Source: Prochlorococcus sp. AG-402-K04
Lineage (GTDB): Bacteria > Cyanobacteriota > Cyanobacteriia > PCC-6307 > Cyanobiaceae
Assembly (NCBI GenBank): GCA_003216895.1
Contig: QCID01000006.1
Span: 1 to 64,000 of the forward strand
DNA length: 64,000 bases
Reading direction: 5' to 3'
Both the position numbers and the translations under genes were made by a program. Under the pieces are notes generated by a model. The model made no database searches. It was not told the DNA's origin and saw nothing but the letters and a program-made list of their open reading frames with translations. Position 1 is the stretch's first letter. Every line of letters starts with the position of its first letter. Of this stretch, positions 18,503 through 29,645 are shown piece after piece.

Positions 18503-19644
18503 GACCTAGTTCCTCCATTCTCAATAATCTCTGATTTGAGTATTACTCCATCCTTACTAATCAAAGAACCAGAAATAAGCTCATCATCGTTATCAATTAA
18601 AAACTTACCCTCTTTAAACATTGGCAGAAGAAGAGACAATAAATTTCTCGAATATAAAGAACTGGCATGATTTGGTATTGAACAAGGCAGATTAGAAGCG
18701 CCAACAATTTTGACCCCTTTTCTAACAATAGTTTCTCCCGGTTTTGAACATGCACAATTACCACCACTAAGTACAGCAAGATCAACAACTACCGAACCAG
18801 GACGCATGTCATCCAACATTTTTTCATCAATAAGTTTGGGAGCTTTTTTACCTGGAACCTGAGCAGTACAAATTGCTACGTCAGCTTCAGATAATTGAAT
18901 TGCCAGTTCTTTTCTTTGTGCAATCAGAAATTCATCAGAAACCTGTTTTGCATATCCGCCTGACTCTGATGGCGTTTCATCAATCTTTGGAAGCTCAATG
19001 AATCTTGCTCCTAATGATTCAACTTGCTCCTTCACCGCCTCTCGAATATCGCTCACATAAACCACAGCACCAAGTCTTTTTGCCGTTGCAATAGCTTGCA
19101 GTCCTGCGACTCCAGCACCTAAAACAACAACTTTTGAAGGCTGAATAGTACCAGCAGCCGTCATTAACATTGGAAAATATCGATCAAGAGCACTTGCCGC
19201 TAAAAGTACAGATTTATATCCAGCTATATTTGCCTGCGAAGATAATGCATCTGATGATTGAGCTCGGCTAATTCTCGGAAGCAACTCTAAAGATAACGCA
19301 GAAATTTGATTGGATTTTAATATTTCGGCTAATAATTTATTTCCATAAGGATCCAATAAGCCAACAAGGAAAGAGCCAGATTTTAAATGTGAAAGAAATT
19401 TTTCTTCAGGAGGTTGAACGCAAAGAACAATATCAACTATTTTTTTTACCTCATTATTTTCCTTTTCAACTAATTCAGCCCCAGCCTCCTCATAAGAATT
19501 ATCTAGAAAGCCAGCAGCCTTTCCTGCACCTTTTTCAAAAAAAACTCTACAGCCCAACCCCAAAAACTTTTTAACAGTCTCGGGCGTAGCAGAAACACGT
19601 GTTTCCCCTAAAGCTGATTCGCAGGGAATTAAGAAACTAACCAA
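18499..19644 (-). CDS. pntA1: NAD(P) transhydrogenase subunit alpha, NAD-binding part
   Basis: 381 residues with the alanine-dehydrogenase/PntA fold: GETRVSATPETVKKF at the N-terminus, and the Rossmann VVLGAGVAGLQAIATAKRLG near residue 170. The start is uncertain. A TTG at 19644 is the first conventional codon, but a strong Shine-Dalgarno (AAGGAGG) lies about 15 bases upstream, too far. An in-frame ATT at 19653 has ideal spacing. First gene of the pnt operon, divergent from the gene at 19778. Confidence 0.95.
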   Translation of the reverse strand: MVSFLIPCESALGETRVSATPETVKKFLGLGCRVFFEKGAGKAAGFLDNSYEEAGAELVEKENNEVKKIVDIVLCVQPPEEKFLSHLKSGSFLVGLLDPYGNKLLAEILKSNQISALSLELLPRISRAQSSDALSSQANIAGYKSVLLAASALDRYFPMLMTAAGTIQPSKVVVLGAGVAGLQAIATAKRLGAVVYVSDIREAVKEQVESLGARFIELPKIDETPSESGGYAKQVSDEFLIAQRKELAIQLSEADVAICTAQVPGKKAPKLIDEKMLDDMRPGSVVVDLAVLSGGNCACSKPGETIVRKGVKIVGASNLPCSIPNHASSLYSRNLLSLLLPMFKEGKFLIDNDDELISGSLISKDGVILKSEIIENGGTRS

Positions 19645-19777
19645 AGTAAAAATTTTTATCCTCCTTCAGGTTAGGAGAGGAAAGGTTTGAATACCACCAT
19701 TTTTAGTTAAGAAAGGTTTTCCTAATAGTTTTCCTTGGCTATGAAGGAAATGAGAAAATGTTATCGATCAAGAAAAA

Positions 19778-20356
19778 ATGAGCCTCACCGCGATCGAATG
19801 TCCTGATGGTGTTTGTCATAGCCATCACGGTGGGCATGCTGTTCCAAGAACAGCCATGCAAAAAAATCTACAAAGTCATGGAAAAGAATGGTGTGAGCGA
19901 TTAGCTGAACGGATTTACGAAATGTCTGTAGATACTTTTTCTCAAACAGTAATGCCCAGTCTTCATTCTTCTGGATGGCAGAGGAAACATCTTGACTGGG
20001 AATTCAAACTTGCAAATAAAGAATCTGAACCAGACGAGGCTTTGGTTGAGGGTATCATCAACGCTACTGAAAGTTTCTTAAGAAGCAGTGAAGTTCATCG
20101 ATTATTTATTCAAGAACTTGTGCAAGGAACATTTGCCGAAGCAAAAGACAACAAGTTACCCTCTAAAGCCGCCAGGAAAGTAATAGAGAACGAAATAATA
20201 GTAATGATCGAAAGTAAAAAAGAAGAGTTAACAAATAAAATTGCAAAAGCATTAGAAGATGAAGCTAATGGCGATTTTGAATTGGCCAAAAATGCAGCGA
20301 TTGAGGGTATTAATGATGTTGAAAGACTCTTAATCAACCATACAGAAGCAGTTTAA
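19778..20356 (+). CDS. Conserved hypothetical protein, His-rich N-terminus
   Basis: 192 residues, soluble, with no signal peptide. The N-terminus carries CPDGVCHSHHGGHA, a Cys/His cluster that could bind metal. The rest is mostly helical (FLRSSEVHRLFIQELVQG, later a Lys/Glu-rich helix). It is divergent from pntA1. I do not recognise a family; it has the look of a core picocyanobacterial protein given its stable context. Confidence 0.75.
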   Translation: MSLTAIECPDGVCHSHHGGHAVPRTAMQKNLQSHGKEWCERLAERIYEMSVDTFSQTVMPSLHSSGWQRKHLDWEFKLANKESEPDEALVEGIINATESFLRSSEVHRLFIQELVQGTFAEAKDNKLPSKAARKVIENEIIVMIESKKEELTNKIAKALEDEANGDFELAKNAAIEGINDVERLLINHTEAV

Positions 20357-20565
20357 TTTATTAGTCAACAAGCGACTGAAGAATCATACTAAATTAACTA
20401 TCAATATCCGCATTATCTTAGAAGAACACTTAAAAACATCAAATATAAAGGAAATCTAAAATCTTAAGTGATAATTTCGTTTTCCAGACAAAACGCAAAT
20501 TTGTACCAAAAAACACAAGTTAAGCTCCCATCGCCATGTCATGGTGTGCTCGTTGGGGATTAATT

Positions 20566-20796
20566 ATGAATGCTTCTTACAACAAGAGAATAAGTATCGC
20601 AAGCTGTTGGGCAGCTAGCAGAATAGCTTTACTTGATAGCGTTGAAAGGTATGAAGATAGTTATGCTATTAGCCAAGAATTCTGTGAATGGATTACTTGT
20701 ATCAACACATATCCTGAGGGTTTAAAAGCATCAACTTTACAAGTTCCTAATTTTCAAAAAGAAAATTTTGACGCTGATGAACTTTTAGAGCTTTGA
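20566..20796 (+). CDS. Small protein, E-F-x-E-W-I family member
   Basis: 76 residues from the ATG at 20566, chosen because a GGGG lies upstream at suitable spacing and it aligns in length with two other members here; an ATG at 20536 adds ten residues. The core SYAISQEFCEWITCI matches LAIAQEYKEWINCI at 54778-54972 and VLYQEFKEWI at 58058-58258. It is soluble and helical with an acidic C-terminus. Function unknown. Confidence 0.65.
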   Translation: MNASYNKRISIASCWAASRIALLDSVERYEDSYAISQEFCEWITCINTYPEGLKASTLQVPNFQKENFDADELLEL

Positions 20797-20895
20797 TTTT
20801 CAATAAATTTGAGATTTAAAATCCATTTTTTATGCGTTAATTACACTTTCAAGGTTTTTTCTTATATCGTGTAAGTCAATATCATTTGGTGTGGC

Positions 20896-22272
20896 ATGCC
20901 AGCCGAGAGCAAAGAATTAAAAACTGAGAATTTAGTAATTGTAGGTTCAGGACCAGCTGGATATACAGCTGCCATTTATGCGGCAAGAGCGAATCTACAA
21001 CCTTTGCTCATTACTGGTTTTGAACAAGGAGGCATCCCTGGTGGTCAATTAATGACAACTACTTTTGTTGAGAACTTCCCAGGCTTCCCTAATGGAGTTC
21101 AGGGACCAGAATTGATGGATTTAATCAAAGAACAAGCAGTGAGATGGGGAACAAAGTTAATTGAAGAAGATGCAATCTCAATTGATCTAAGCAAAAGACC
21201 CTTTACTATTCTCACATCAACTCAAAAAATAAAATCAAACTCCTTAATAATCTCAACTGGAGCAAGCGCGAATCGACTGGGTCTTGAAAACGAGCAATCT
21301 TTTTGGAGTAAAGGTATTAGTGCCTGTGCAATCTGTGACGGGGCCACTCCTCAATTCAGAAATGAAGAACTTGCAGTAGTGGGAGGAGGAGACTCTGCTT
21401 GTGAAGAGGCTGAATATCTAACTAAATATGGAAGCCATGTACATTTGTTAGTTAGATCAAACAAGTTAAAAGCTTCTGCCGCGATGGCCGACCGAGTAGA
21501 AGCAAATTCCAACATTACTATTCATTGGGAGACTGAGCTTATAGATGTTTTAGGTAATGAATGGTTGGAAAAATTGAAAGTTAAACGGAAAAATACTAAT
21601 CAAGAAGATGAAATTTCAGCTAAAGGTCTTTTTTACGCAATTGGTCATACTCCTAACACTTCTTTATTCATTGATCAGTTAAATACAGACTCAAAAGGTT
21701 ACTTACAAACAGATCCTGGAAGACCAGAAACTTCTATGGAAGGTGTTTACGCAGCGGGAGATGTTGCCGATTCGGAATGGCGTCAAGGTATTACTGCGGC
21801 AGGCAGTGGCTGCAAAGCAGCACTAGCTGCTGAAAGATGGCTAACTAAAAACAACTTAGCAACTCTTATCAAACGAGATGAATTAGAGCCATCAAAGGCT
21901 GAGACAAAAAAAACTTTAGAAATTAGTAACGAGAAAAATTTCAACCCCGACAAGACATGGCAAAAGGGAAGTTACGCACTAAGAAAGTTATATCATGAGT
22001 CAGAAAAACCTCTTTTCGTAATATATACATCCAGCAGCTGTGGACCTTGTCACATACTTAAGCCTCAACTTCATAGAGTTCTTAACGAATCAAACGGAAA
22101 AGCTTTAGGTGTTGAGATTGATATTGAAATCGACGAAGACATTGCAAAGCAAGCTGAAGTTAGCGGAACTCCAACCGTGCATCTTTTTAAAAACAAGGAA
22201 TTAAAAAAACTTTGGACAGGTGTTAAAGCAAGAAGTGAATATAAATCTGCATTAGATTTACTAGTTGATTAG
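20896..22272 (+). CDS. trxB: NADPH thioredoxin reductase with C-terminal thioredoxin domain (NTRC-type)
   Basis: 458 residues. The reductase half (1-310) has the FAD motif [16 protein letters not shown], redox CAICDG near residue 150, NADPH-binding [13 protein letters not shown] and the C-terminal FAD contact GVYAAGDV. A thioredoxin domain follows, with active site [11 protein letters not shown] near residue 380 and cis-Pro SGTPTVH. Such fusions transfer electrons from NADPH to 2-Cys peroxiredoxins and support redox control in the dark. The domain order is that of plant NTRC. Confidence 0.96.
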   Translation: MPAESKELKTENLVIVGSGPAGYTAAIYAARANLQPLLITGFEQGGIPGGQLMTTTFVENFPGFPNGVQGPELMDLIKEQAVRWGTKLIEEDAISIDLSKRPFTILTSTQKIKSNSLIISTGASANRLGLENEQSFWSKGISACAICDGATPQFRNEELAVVGGGDSACEEAEYLTKYGSHVHLLVRSNKLKASAAMADRVEANSNITIHWETELIDVLGNEWLEKLKVKRKNTNQEDEISAKGLFYAIGHTPNTSLFIDQLNTDSKGYLQTDPGRPETSMEGVYAAGDVADSEWRQGITAAGSGCKAALAAERWLTKNNLATLIKRDELEPSKAETKKTLEISNEKNFNPDKTWQKGSYALRKLYHESEKPLFVIYTSSSCGPCHILKPQLHRVLNESNGKALGVEIDIEIDEDIAKQAEVSGTPTVHLFKNKELKKLWTGVKARSEYKSALDLLVD

Positions 22273-22283
22273 ATATTAAAGAT

Positions 22284-22553
22284 CTACCTTTTTCTTGGAC
22301 CACCTGGTCTATTTCCACCTTGTCTTCCTCCACCAGGGCCTACGTTTCTTTCTCTATATGTAATTCGACCTCGTGTTAAATCATAAGGACTTATTTCAAC
22401 AAGAACTTTATCTCCTGCAAGCAATTTTATTCTAAATTTTGTTAATTTTCCTGCGGCTCTACACAAGCATTGATGTCCAGCGGGCTGTTCAAGAGTTACA
22501 AGATAAAATCCATTACCTTGCTCTTTTTCAATAACGCCGGATGTTTCAATCAT
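22284..22553 (-). CDS. infA: Translation initiation factor IF-1
   Basis: 89 residues. The S1/OB fold is visible (GVIEKEQGNGFYLVTLE, LAGDKVLVEISPYDLTRGRITYR) and is followed by a Gly/Arg-rich tail of about 20 residues beyond the usual end. It binds the ribosomal A site with IF-2 and IF-3 during initiation. It converges with trxB, with 11 bases between stops. The divergent IF-1 body, with extra Cys residues in CLCRAAG, is worth noting. Confidence 0.85.
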   Translation of the reverse strand: MIETSGVIEKEQGNGFYLVTLEQPAGHQCLCRAAGKLTKFRIKLLAGDKVLVEISPYDLTRGRITYRERNVGPGGGRQGGNRPGGPRKR

Positions 22554-22630
22554 GTGTTTTTTTTTGCAGCACTAATTAACTAAAATGATTGTATTCTAAA
22601 AAAGTCTTTAATTAACCAATAAATGTATAT

Positions 22631-22849
22631 TTAACTAAAAATGTCTTGTAACTCTCGAGCAGTTTGAAATTGTCCATAATAATAATTCGCGGAAGCTCTT
22701 AGACCTGCATCAGCTAAACCATCAAAAGCTTCAAATCCAATACTTTTCCATAATTCATTACCACATAACTTATCTAGTTCCGAAGAAGCTTCTTTAGTTA
22801 GATTTTCCAATCTTCTATTAAGATTCTTAATTTGACTAATAGACATCAC
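22631..22849 (-). CDS. Conserved hypothetical small protein
   Basis: 72 residues, helical and soluble. It begins MMSISQIKNLNRRLENLT and ends ARELQDIFS. There is no transmembrane segment or recognised motif. It lies between infA and ycf39 in the same orientation. Function unknown. Confidence 0.65.
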   Translation of the reverse strand: MMSISQIKNLNRRLENLTKEASSELDKLCGNELWKSIGFEAFDGLADAGLRASANYYYGQFQTARELQDIFS

Positions 22850-22898
22850 AAAAGAAAGTTTTTCTAATAGTACATATTAACTATATTTGTGCAATAGT

Positions 22899-23873
22899 TT
22901 AAATAGGGAATTTCTTTTTTTCTTCAATATCCAGATCAACTCCAATATCTTTAAGCCTTTTCAAGATTACTCCGTAATACTCTTTTATATAGCCCTCCAT
23001 TGTTGTTGAATCAGCTTGATTCAAACCAAAAGCATTATAAGTATCCTCCATAGGAGCATCCAACTTTCCACCACTTCCGCTCAATTCAGAAAAGGATAGT
23101 CTCTCGGCAACGTTTAATGTTGATTCGAAAAAAGATACGACTGATTGAGCAATAGAAATTATTGTTGGAGAAACTTTTAATACTCTTGCTTTTTTTTCGC
23201 TGAACTTTTCACATAAACTAACTAATTCTTTAGCACTCCATGCTTTTGGACCGACTATTGGAAATCTTCGTTTGATGGTTTGAGGCCTTTCTAAAGCTGC
23301 AACGGCAAATCGAGCTATATCCTGCGTATTCATGTATGCAATTTCAGTAGGATTGCCACTGATCCAGACTGGCTCATTATTTAATATGGGAATAGCGAAT
23401 TGACCAATAACCCCTTGCATGAAAGCAACACCTTGCAAAATGGTGTAGTCCAAAGATGAACTAGCCAATAATTCTTCAGTACAGTATTTAATATCCATTA
23501 ATGGGATTTTTCTATACATTTCAGCTCCCAATAAAGATAGAAAAACTACTCTTTTTACTTTTTTTTCTTCACAGGCATTATATAAATTTAATTTTCCATC
23601 CCAATCTATTTCGTAAACGCTGCGTGGATCATCAGGCCGGCTAGTAGCCGCATCAATAACAGCATCAACGCCATCAAGAGCATACTCAATATCTTCTTTG
23701 TTTATTAAATTGCCACGAGTTAATTCGCAACCCCACTCTTGAAGGAATGAAGCTGCTTTTGGTTTCCTAACCATGCAGCGAACTTTGTGTCCTGCATCTA
23801 TGGCATTTTTGGCTATTTGGCGCCCAAGTGTTCCTGTGCCACCAATCACCAGAACTTGCATAGTCGAATTCAT
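22899..23873 (-). CDS. ycf39: NAD(P)-dependent epimerase-like protein Ycf39
   Basis: 324 residues, an atypical short-chain dehydrogenase (NmrA-like). The N-terminus VLVIGGTGTLGRQIAKNA gives the nucleotide-binding loop, followed by AVIDAATSRPDD and VVFLSLLGAE. Ycf39 with Hlips delivers chlorophyll during photosystem II D1 assembly in cyanobacteria. The start may be the ATG at 23873 or the fifth codon (23861). The neighbour petM lies immediately upstream on the same strand. Confidence 0.92.
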   Translation of the reverse strand: MNSTMQVLVIGGTGTLGRQIAKNAIDAGHKVRCMVRKPKAASFLQEWGCELTRGNLINKEDIEYALDGVDAVIDAATSRPDDPRSVYEIDWDGKLNLYNACEEKKVKRVVFLSLLGAEMYRKIPLMDIKYCTEELLASSSLDYTILQGVAFMQGVIGQFAIPILNNEPVWISGNPTEIAYMNTQDIARFAVAALERPQTIKRRFPIVGPKAWSAKELVSLCEKFSEKKARVLKVSPTIISIAQSVVSFFESTLNVAERLSFSELSGSGGKLDAPMEDTYNAFGLNQADSTTMEGYIKEYYGVILKRLKDIGVDLDIEEKKKFPI

Positions 23874-23916
23874 TACAAGAGTGGAGCCTAAATGGGCAAA
23901 CTATGGATTGTGGAAA

Positions 23917-24015
23917 TTAATCACCTTGAAGTTTCAAAAGAAGTACTCCTCCTAAAAGCCCAATGGGAATTAAAACCCAAAAGACCGCAGCGATTCCAAA
24001 AATTTCTGATGCCAT
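23917..24015 (-). CDS. petM: Cytochrome b6f complex subunit PetM
   Basis: 32 residues: [19 protein letters not shown] then [13 protein letters not shown], the characteristic PetM sequence with a single transmembrane helix. It is a peripheral small subunit of the cytochrome b6f complex in the thylakoid membrane. It lies 43 bases upstream of ycf39 in the same orientation. Confidence 0.95.
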   Translation of the reverse strand: MASEIFGIAAVFWVLIPIGLLGGVLLLKLQGD

Positions 24016-24156
24016 TCAGATAATTTAACTCATTTACTATTAAAACCTAAAGCCCTGACATTCAGATAAAAATCAAAACTCATAGGTGAATTTTTAAAAT
24101 AAAATTAAAATGAGATAAACATTCCAAATAAGAAGTTGGAATTTATTTTTGATGAA

Positions 24157-25128
24157 ATGCAGTCTAAGATTCAAAATAAAGATTTTTTCACTGGAACCTC
24201 AAATTGGGGTGAATCTAAGAATTGGTTCTACAAAGATCTAAAAGTTCATTTCAGAGTGACAGGAGAGGAATCAAACACTCCAATTGTTCTAATCCATGGC
24301 TTTGGAGCGAGCTGTGATCATTGGAGAAATAATGCAGAAGTGTTCGCATCTGCAGGTTTTAGAATTTATGGAATAGATTTAATAGGGTTTGGGAAATCAG
24401 AACAAGATCTTAAAGGAAAAAAAATCTATTTAAATAATCAATTTTGGGCCAATCAATTAGCTTCTTTTATTGATGAAATAGTAAACATCGAACGAAATGA
24501 AAAGGTTATATTGATTGGAAATTCTTTAGGAGCTTTAACATCAATAACTACTCTTTTGCAAAGACCAGAGTTAATAAAAACTATAATTGCGGCCCCACTA
24601 CCAGAGCCAGTTTCAGTTAATCCAATTAAAATAGTTCTCCCTAATTGGATTAGAAGCATTAATAGTTTTCTAATAAAAGTTTTTTTTAATCTGCTTCCTT
24701 TAAAACCTTTAATAAATTTAATTTCAAGGACAGAACTAATTACTTTTGCTCTTCAAAGTGCTTATTTTAGCTCAATTTCAAATGACAAATTATTAAAAAG
24801 AATAGTTACAGTTCCTGCCAGAAGGTCCAATGCTTCAAAAGCTCTTAGATCTATGTGCGTTGGAATGAGTACAAGAGCAAATTATGCAAAAGGTCCGTCA
24901 ATTTTAGAAAAAATTAAAAACCTTCCAAATCGTCCACCAATTTTGTTGATTTGGGGGAATCAAGATAAATTGATACCTATATTTTTGGCAAAAAAACTTA
25001 TAAAGCTCCATCCTTGGCTTAAATTAAGTGTTATCGATAATGCAGGTCATTGTCTACATGATGAATTACCAAATCATTTCAATCAAATTGTTCTGAAATG
25101 GCTAGAGAACTTAAAAACTTCTAAGTAA
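24157..25128 (+). CDS. Alpha/beta hydrolase
   Basis: About 323 residues from the ATG at 24157 (a TTG at 24136 is possible). The triad is visible: oxyanion [10 protein letters not shown], nucleophile GNSLGA, acid in WGNQDKLIP and histidine in NAGHCLHDE. It is predicted to be a cytosolic esterase or lipase-like enzyme. It overlaps in arrangement with plastid pheophytinase-like hydrolases, but no substrate can be assigned. ilvH starts 5 bases downstream, suggesting co-transcription. Confidence 0.88.
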   Translation: MQSKIQNKDFFTGTSNWGESKNWFYKDLKVHFRVTGEESNTPIVLIHGFGASCDHWRNNAEVFASAGFRIYGIDLIGFGKSEQDLKGKKIYLNNQFWANQLASFIDEIVNIERNEKVILIGNSLGALTSITTLLQRPELIKTIIAAPLPEPVSVNPIKIVLPNWIRSINSFLIKVFFNLLPLKPLINLISRTELITFALQSAYFSSISNDKLLKRIVTVPARRSNASKALRSMCVGMSTRANYAKGPSILEKIKNLPNRPPILLIWGNQDKLIPIFLAKKLIKLHPWLKLSVIDNAGHCLHDELPNHFNQIVLKWLENLKTSK

Positions 25129-25133
25129 CAAAT

Positions 25134-25643
25134 ATGAAGCACACTCTTTCAGTTTTAGTTGAAGATGAATCTGGAGCATTAAGCAGGATTGCAGGCCTTT
25201 TTGCACGAAGAGGATTTAATATTGATAGCTTGGCTGTTGGCCCTGCAGAAGCCAAGGGAATATCTAGATTAACGATGGTTGTTGAAGGGGACGAATCAAC
25301 TCTGCAACAAATGACGAAACAATTGAACAAATTAATAAATGTCTTAGAAGTTCTAGATTTAACAACTTTGCCCGCTGTAGAAAGAGAGTTGATGCTCTTG
25401 AAAGTCTCAGCATCCTCTGAAAACAGAGGGAAAATCTTAGATCTCGTTCAAGTCTTTAGAGCAAAAGTTGTAGACGTATCTGACAATGCACTGACACTTG
25501 AGGTTGTTGGAGACCCCGGAAAACTTGTTGCCCTAGAGAACTTATTGAAACCTTATGGAATTTTAGAAATTGCCAGAACAGGAAAAGTTGCTCTTAAGAG
25601 AGCATCAGGAGTTAATACTGAAATGTTAAAAGCAACAAGGTGA
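25134..25643 (+). CDS. ilvH: Acetolactate synthase small (regulatory) subunit
   Basis: 169 residues. The N-terminal ACT domain is [19 protein letters not shown] and [15 protein letters not shown]; the C-terminal domain contains LMLLKVSA. It activates the catalytic subunit and confers feedback inhibition by valine in branched-chain amino acid synthesis. Length is as expected. Converges with the cyclophilin gene. Confidence 0.97.
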   Translation: MKHTLSVLVEDESGALSRIAGLFARRGFNIDSLAVGPAEAKGISRLTMVVEGDESTLQQMTKQLNKLINVLEVLDLTTLPAVERELMLLKVSASSENRGKILDLVQVFRAKVVDVSDNALTLEVVGDPGKLVALENLLKPYGILEIARTGKVALKRASGVNTEMLKATR

Positions 25644-25652
25644 TATTTTTCT

Positions 25653-26369
25653 TCAAAAATCGACTCTTTTTGCTTCAATTATAAAATCTTCTTCTTGAAT
25701 TAAATCAACTATATTCATACCACTAATCACTTTTCCAAAAACAGCATATCTACCATCAAGCTCTGGTAAAGGTTTTAGTAATATATGAAACTGCGAGCTT
25801 GCTGAATTCAATGCTTTAGATCTATCCATCGATAAATATGATCTTTTATGCTTGAGTTCAATTTTATTTATTTGATTAGAAATATCTATTTCTTTACCAT
25901 ATATTGGTAATTTTTTAGTTTTTAATTTTATTTCCAAGGGAATATATCGTCTTTTTCCTGTATTTTCATCTATAAATTTGTTTTCACTATCTTTTAAAAT
26001 ATTCTCCCCTCCTCTAATTATAAAAGGGTAAGGTTCCTTTATTACTCTATTGAAAATTGTTTTATTATATGCACCTTTTTCGACAAAATCAATAAAATTA
26101 CCAACAGTTATTGGTGCTGATTTACCATAAAGCTCTAATTTTATATTCCCTCTATTGGTAATCAATAAAACATATTCATTTGACAAAACACAAGGTAAAG
26201 CAGTAGAAGAACATATATCTAATTTTTCATTTTTTTTTGAAGATGAACATCCTGATATCAAAATTAAATTGATAAACAGAAGCGTATAAACTGGTCTAAA
26301 AAATCTATAAATTAAAGTTGAATTATTTAATACTCCGTTAATAGTATTGTTCTTTTTAAATTCCTTCAA
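25653..26369 (-). CDS. Cyclophilin-type peptidyl-prolyl isomerase, lipoprotein
   Basis: 238 residues. A hydrophobic stretch ends in a lipobox (LILISGC near residue 42), so it is probably anchored in a membrane facing the periplasm or lumen. The cyclophilin fold follows: [49 protein letters not shown]. The usual catalytic Arg/Phe (FHR) region reads [17 protein letters not shown]. The start is a TTG overlapping the end of ycf4 by 14 bases; no ATG is available. Confidence 0.88.
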   Translation of the reverse strand: MKEFKKNNTINGVLNNSTLIYRFFRPVYTLLFINLILISGCSSSKKNEKLDICSSTALPCVLSNEYVLLITNRGNIKLELYGKSAPITVGNFIDFVEKGAYNKTIFNRVIKEPYPFIIRGGENILKDSENKFIDENTGKRRYIPLEIKLKTKKLPIYGKEIDISNQINKIELKHKRSYLSMDRSKALNSASSQFHILLKPLPELDGRYAVFGKVISGMNIVDLIQEEDFIIEAKRVDF

Positions 26370-26931
26370 GGTTAACCTCTAAAAATCTCGCAATTTCAGC
26401 ACCTTCATTCTCTAAATCCAATAATGGTTTAGGAGATCCGACTCTAGATATTGGCAAATCCTTCCTACCTTTAATCCTCAAAGATACTCTTCTAAGTGGA
26501 TTAAAGCCTTCTCTTACCTCTAATTTCACAGCTTTAATCTCATCAATGGGTATTTCTATTTCTATATCCTTTAATAATCCTCTCCTAGACAAAGATAAAA
26601 CTCCTTTATTTTTGTCAAATCTATTAACACCAGAACCATAATCGATACTTATAAGCCTCCAAAAATAAATAGCTAATAAGAAAGCAGCAACACCGTATAG
26701 CCCCATAACCAAGCCTTGAGGAACAAAAATCAAAGTTGATGGATTTCCCAATGGCAAGAAGTCCCTTCCAAAATAACTTGAAAATGAAGCCAACAAAAAT
26801 CCAACCCCGCCAATACTGAGCATTGAAGCTACTAAATAGTTCGAAACCTTACGCGAACCTTTAATTTTCTGTTCTAGTACTAAATCAGATAGATCTTTTT
26901 CTGATTGACTTAACTCGGTTTCAGTTGACAT
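26356..26931 (-). CDS. ycf4: Photosystem I assembly protein Ycf4
   Basis: 191 residues from the ATG at 26931, preferred because it gives the family length and follows an AAGAG; the frame extends upstream to 27006. Two membrane helices near the N-terminus ([35 protein letters not shown]) are followed by a soluble domain with [17 protein letters not shown]. Ycf4 is a thylakoid assembly factor for photosystem I. The gene overlaps the cyclophilin gene downstream. Confidence 0.94.
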   Translation of the reverse strand: MSTETELSQSEKDLSDLVLEQKIKGSRKVSNYLVASMLSIGGVGFLLASFSSYFGRDFLPLGNPSTLIFVPQGLVMGLYGVAAFLLAIYFWRLISIDYGSGVNRFDKNKGVLSLSRRGLLKDIEIEIPIDEIKAVKLEVREGFNPLRRVSLRIKGRKDLPISRVGSPKPLLDLENEGAEIARFLEVNLEGI

Positions 26932-27130
26932 AAGCTCTTGGAATTGGGAATACATCCCTTTCAAAACATTATAGAGACTAAGTTTTTGACAATTACTACA
27001 TATCAATAAAAAACTTTCATATTATCTCATTTCAATACAAGGGATTTCATCAAGTTAAAGATTTACCCACAAACCCCGTCATCGTTGTTAAAGTCTCCGA
27101 CGTATACAAAAGCTCAGCAACGCTCCTCCC

Positions 27131-28207
27131 ATGACGATCGCTGTTGGAAGCGCAACAGAACGAGGTTGGTTTGACAACCTGGATGACTGGTTAAAGCGCG
27201 ACCGATTCGTATTTGTTGGTTGGTCTGGACTACTTCTCTTCCCTACAGCTTTCTTAGCTATTGGTGGATGGTTTACAGGTACAACCTTCGTTTCTTCCTG
27301 GTACACCCATGGTGTAGCCAGTTCTTATCTTGAGGGATGTAATTTCCTCACTGCTGCTGTTAGTACTCCTGGCGATGCCATGGGTCACAGTCTTCTTTTC
27401 CTTTGGGGACCAGAAGCTCAAGGCGATTTAACACGTTGGTTCCAACTTGGTGGCCTATGGAATTTCGTTGCTCTTCACGGCGCATTTAGTCTTATAGGCT
27501 TCATGCTTCGTCAGTTCGAAATTGCAAGATTAGTTGGTATCCGTCCTTATAACGCACTTGCTTTCTCAGCAGTTATTGCAGTATTTACTGCTTGCTTCCT
27601 TATCTATCCCTTAGGTCAGCACAGTTGGTTCTTCGCTCCTTCTTTTGGAGTTGCAGCAATATTCCGATTCATTCTTTTTATTCAAGGATTCCACAACATT
27701 ACGCTTAACCCATTCCACATGATGGGAGTAGCAGGAATTCTTGGAGGTGCTCTACTTTGCGCTATTCATGGTGCAACTGTTCAGAACACTCTTTATGAAG
27801 ATTCAAGTATTTATTCTGACGGTAAAAATCAGAGTACTACTTTCAGAGGTTTTGACCCAGTTCAAGAAGAAGAGACTTACTCATTTATTACTGCAAACCG
27901 TTTCTGGAGTCAGATTTTCGGTATTGCATTCTCAAATAAGCGTTTCCTTCACTTCTTGATGCTCTTCGTGCCTGTAACAGGTATGTGGGCTGCATCAATT
28001 GGAATTGTTGGATTAGCTCTAAACCTTCGTGCTTACGATTTTGTTAGCCAAGAAATCAGAGCTGCTGAAGATCCTGAATTCGAAACTTTCTATACCAAAA
28101 ACATCCTTCTTAATGAAGGTATGCGTGCATGGATGTCTTCTGTAGACCAGCCACACGAAAACTTTGTATTCCCTGAGGAGGTACTCCCACGTGGAAACGC
28201 CCTTTAA
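27131..28207 (+). CDS. psbD: Photosystem II reaction center protein D2
   Basis: 358 residues, full length, with the conserved start [20 protein letters not shown], five membrane helices, and the His ligands in the region GQHSWFFAP and [16 protein letters not shown]2 binds the plastoquinone QA and half of the photosystem II cofactors. It is co-transcribed with psbC, whose start lies inside its last codons. Confidence 0.99.
   Translation: MTIAVGSATERGWFDNLDDWLKRDRFVFVGWSGLLLFPTAFLAIGGWFTGTTFVSSWYTHGVASSYLEGCNFLTAAVSTPGDAMGHSLLFLWGPEAQGDLTRWFQLGGLWNFVALHGAFSLIGFMLRQFEIARLVGIRPYNALAFSAVIAVFTACFLIYPLGQHSWFFAPSFGVAAIFRFILFIQGFHNITLNPFHMMGVAGILGGALLCAIHGATVQNTLYEDSSIYSDGKNQSTTFRGFDPVQEEETYSFITANRFWSQIFGIAFSNKRFLHFLMLFVPVTGMWAASIGIVGLALNLRAYDFVSQEIRAAEDPEFETFYTKNILLNEGMRAWMSSVDQPHENFVFPEEVLPRGNAL
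28176..28182 (+). promoter_or_regulatory. Strong ribosome binding site deciding the psbC GTG start
   Basis: AGGAGGT, a full anti-16S match, lies inside psbD, eight bases before the GTG at 28191. It rules out the ATG at 28164 as the start, because that codon lies upstream of it. Confidence 0.85.
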
Positions 28208-29573
28208 TAGTTTACTCAAAGCCCCTAATCAAAGTCTTGAGGAGACTGGTTACGCCTGGTATGTAGGAAATGCAAGGCTAATCAATCTTTCTGGAAGATT
28301 ATTAGGTGCTCACATTGCTCACGCAGGACTAATTGTGTTCTGGGCTGGTGCGATGATGCTTTTCGAAGTAAGTCACTTCACCATGGATAAACCCATGTGG
28401 GAACAGGGCTTAATTTGTATGCCTCACGTAGCCATGTTTGGATACGGCATTGGTCCTGGAGGAGAAGTAACAGATGTTTGGCCATTCTTCATTGCAGGTG
28501 TTATTCACCTAGTTGCTTCTGGAATCCTTGGCTTTGGAGGTGTTTTTCACTCCCTAGCTGGTCCTGAAAAGCTAGAAGAAGATTTCCCATTCTTCTCAAC
28601 CGATTGGAGAGACAAAAATCAAATGACCAATATTCTTGGTTTTCATTTGGTTGTTCTAGGAGTTGGTGCTCTTTTATGGTCCATCAATTGGATGTACATA
28701 GGCGGTGCATACGACACTTGGGCTCCTGGTGGTGGAGAAGTTAGATTGATCAACCCAACACTCGATCCAAGAATTATTTTTGGATATCTACTATCAACCC
28801 CTTGGGGAGGTGGTGGCTGGATGGTTGGTGTTAACTCAATGGAAGATATTGTCGGAGGACATGTTTACCTGGGTGTGATTGAAATAATTGGTGGTCTTTT
28901 CCATATCTTCACTAAGCCATATGGATGGGCAAGAAGAGCCTTTATCTGGAATGGAGAAGGACTTCTGAGTTATGCGTTAGGTGGAATTTGTGTTGCTAGT
29001 TTTGTAGCTTCATGTTTCATCTGGTTCAATAACACTGCTTATCCATCTGAGTTCTACGGTCCAACAAACGCTGAAGCCTCTCAGGCCCAAAGTTTTACAT
29101 TCCTAGTTCGTGACCAACGAATTGGAGCAAATGTAGGTTCAACAATGGGTCCAACTGGTTTAGGTAAGTACCTAATGCGTTCTCCTACTGGTGAAATCAT
29201 CTTTGGTGGAGAAACTATGCGTTTTTGGGATTTCCGAGGACCATGGCTTGAGCCACTTAGAGGACCAAATGGTCTTAGCCTTGAGAAGATTCAAAATGAT
29301 ATTCAGCCTTGGCAGGTACGCCGCGCTGCTGAATACATGACTCATGCTCCTAATGCTTCTATCAACTCAGTTGGTGGAATCATTACCGAACCTAATGCAG
29401 TTAACTTTGTTAATCTGCGTCAATGGCTTGCAGGTGCTCAGTTCTTCCTTGGTTGGTTTACTTTTGTAGGTCATCTTTGGCATGCTGGTCGTGCAAGAGC
29501 CGCTGCAGCTGGATTTGAGAAAGGTATCAGTCGTTCACAAGAGCCTGCTCTTTCAATGCCTGATCTAGATTAG
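28191..29573 (+). CDS. psbC: Photosystem II chlorophyll-binding protein CP43
   Basis: 460 residues from GTG 28191: [20 protein letters not shown] is the usual mature-like start. Six helices, the large lumenal loop with [20 protein letters not shown] (which supplies ligands to the Mn cluster) and the C-terminal [18 protein letters not shown] are all present. It overlaps psbD by 17 bases. A strong terminator follows 17 bases after the stop. Confidence 0.99.
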   Translation: METPFNSLLKAPNQSLEETGYAWYVGNARLINLSGRLLGAHIAHAGLIVFWAGAMMLFEVSHFTMDKPMWEQGLICMPHVAMFGYGIGPGGEVTDVWPFFIAGVIHLVASGILGFGGVFHSLAGPEKLEEDFPFFSTDWRDKNQMTNILGFHLVVLGVGALLWSINWMYIGGAYDTWAPGGGEVRLINPTLDPRIIFGYLLSTPWGGGGWMVGVNSMEDIVGGHVYLGVIEIIGGLFHIFTKPYGWARRAFIWNGEGLLSYALGGICVASFVASCFIWFNNTAYPSEFYGPTNAEASQAQSFTFLVRDQRIGANVGSTMGPTGLGKYLMRSPTGEIIFGGETMRFWDFRGPWLEPLRGPNGLSLEKIQNDIQPWQVRRAAEYMTHAPNASINSVGGIITEPNAVNFVNLRQWLAGAQFFLGWFTFVGHLWHAGRARAAAAGFEKGISRSQEPALSMPDLD

Positions 29574-29590
29574 ATCCCTAAATAAAAAAA

Positions 29591-29616
29591 GCCCTCTTAT
29601 AAGAGGGCTTTTTTTT
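29591..29616 (+). terminator. Intrinsic terminator after psbDC
   Basis: GCCCTCTTATAAGAGGGC, a perfect 18-base palindrome, is followed by eight T residues. Confidence 0.92.
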
Positions 29617-29645
29617 ATGCTCAAAAATATTGATCTTATTAAAGT

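Noticed and set aside
28164-28190. ATG start for psbC nine codons upstream
   Set aside because: The strong AGGAGGT lies downstream of that ATG and before the GTG, and the GTG gives the family N-terminus.
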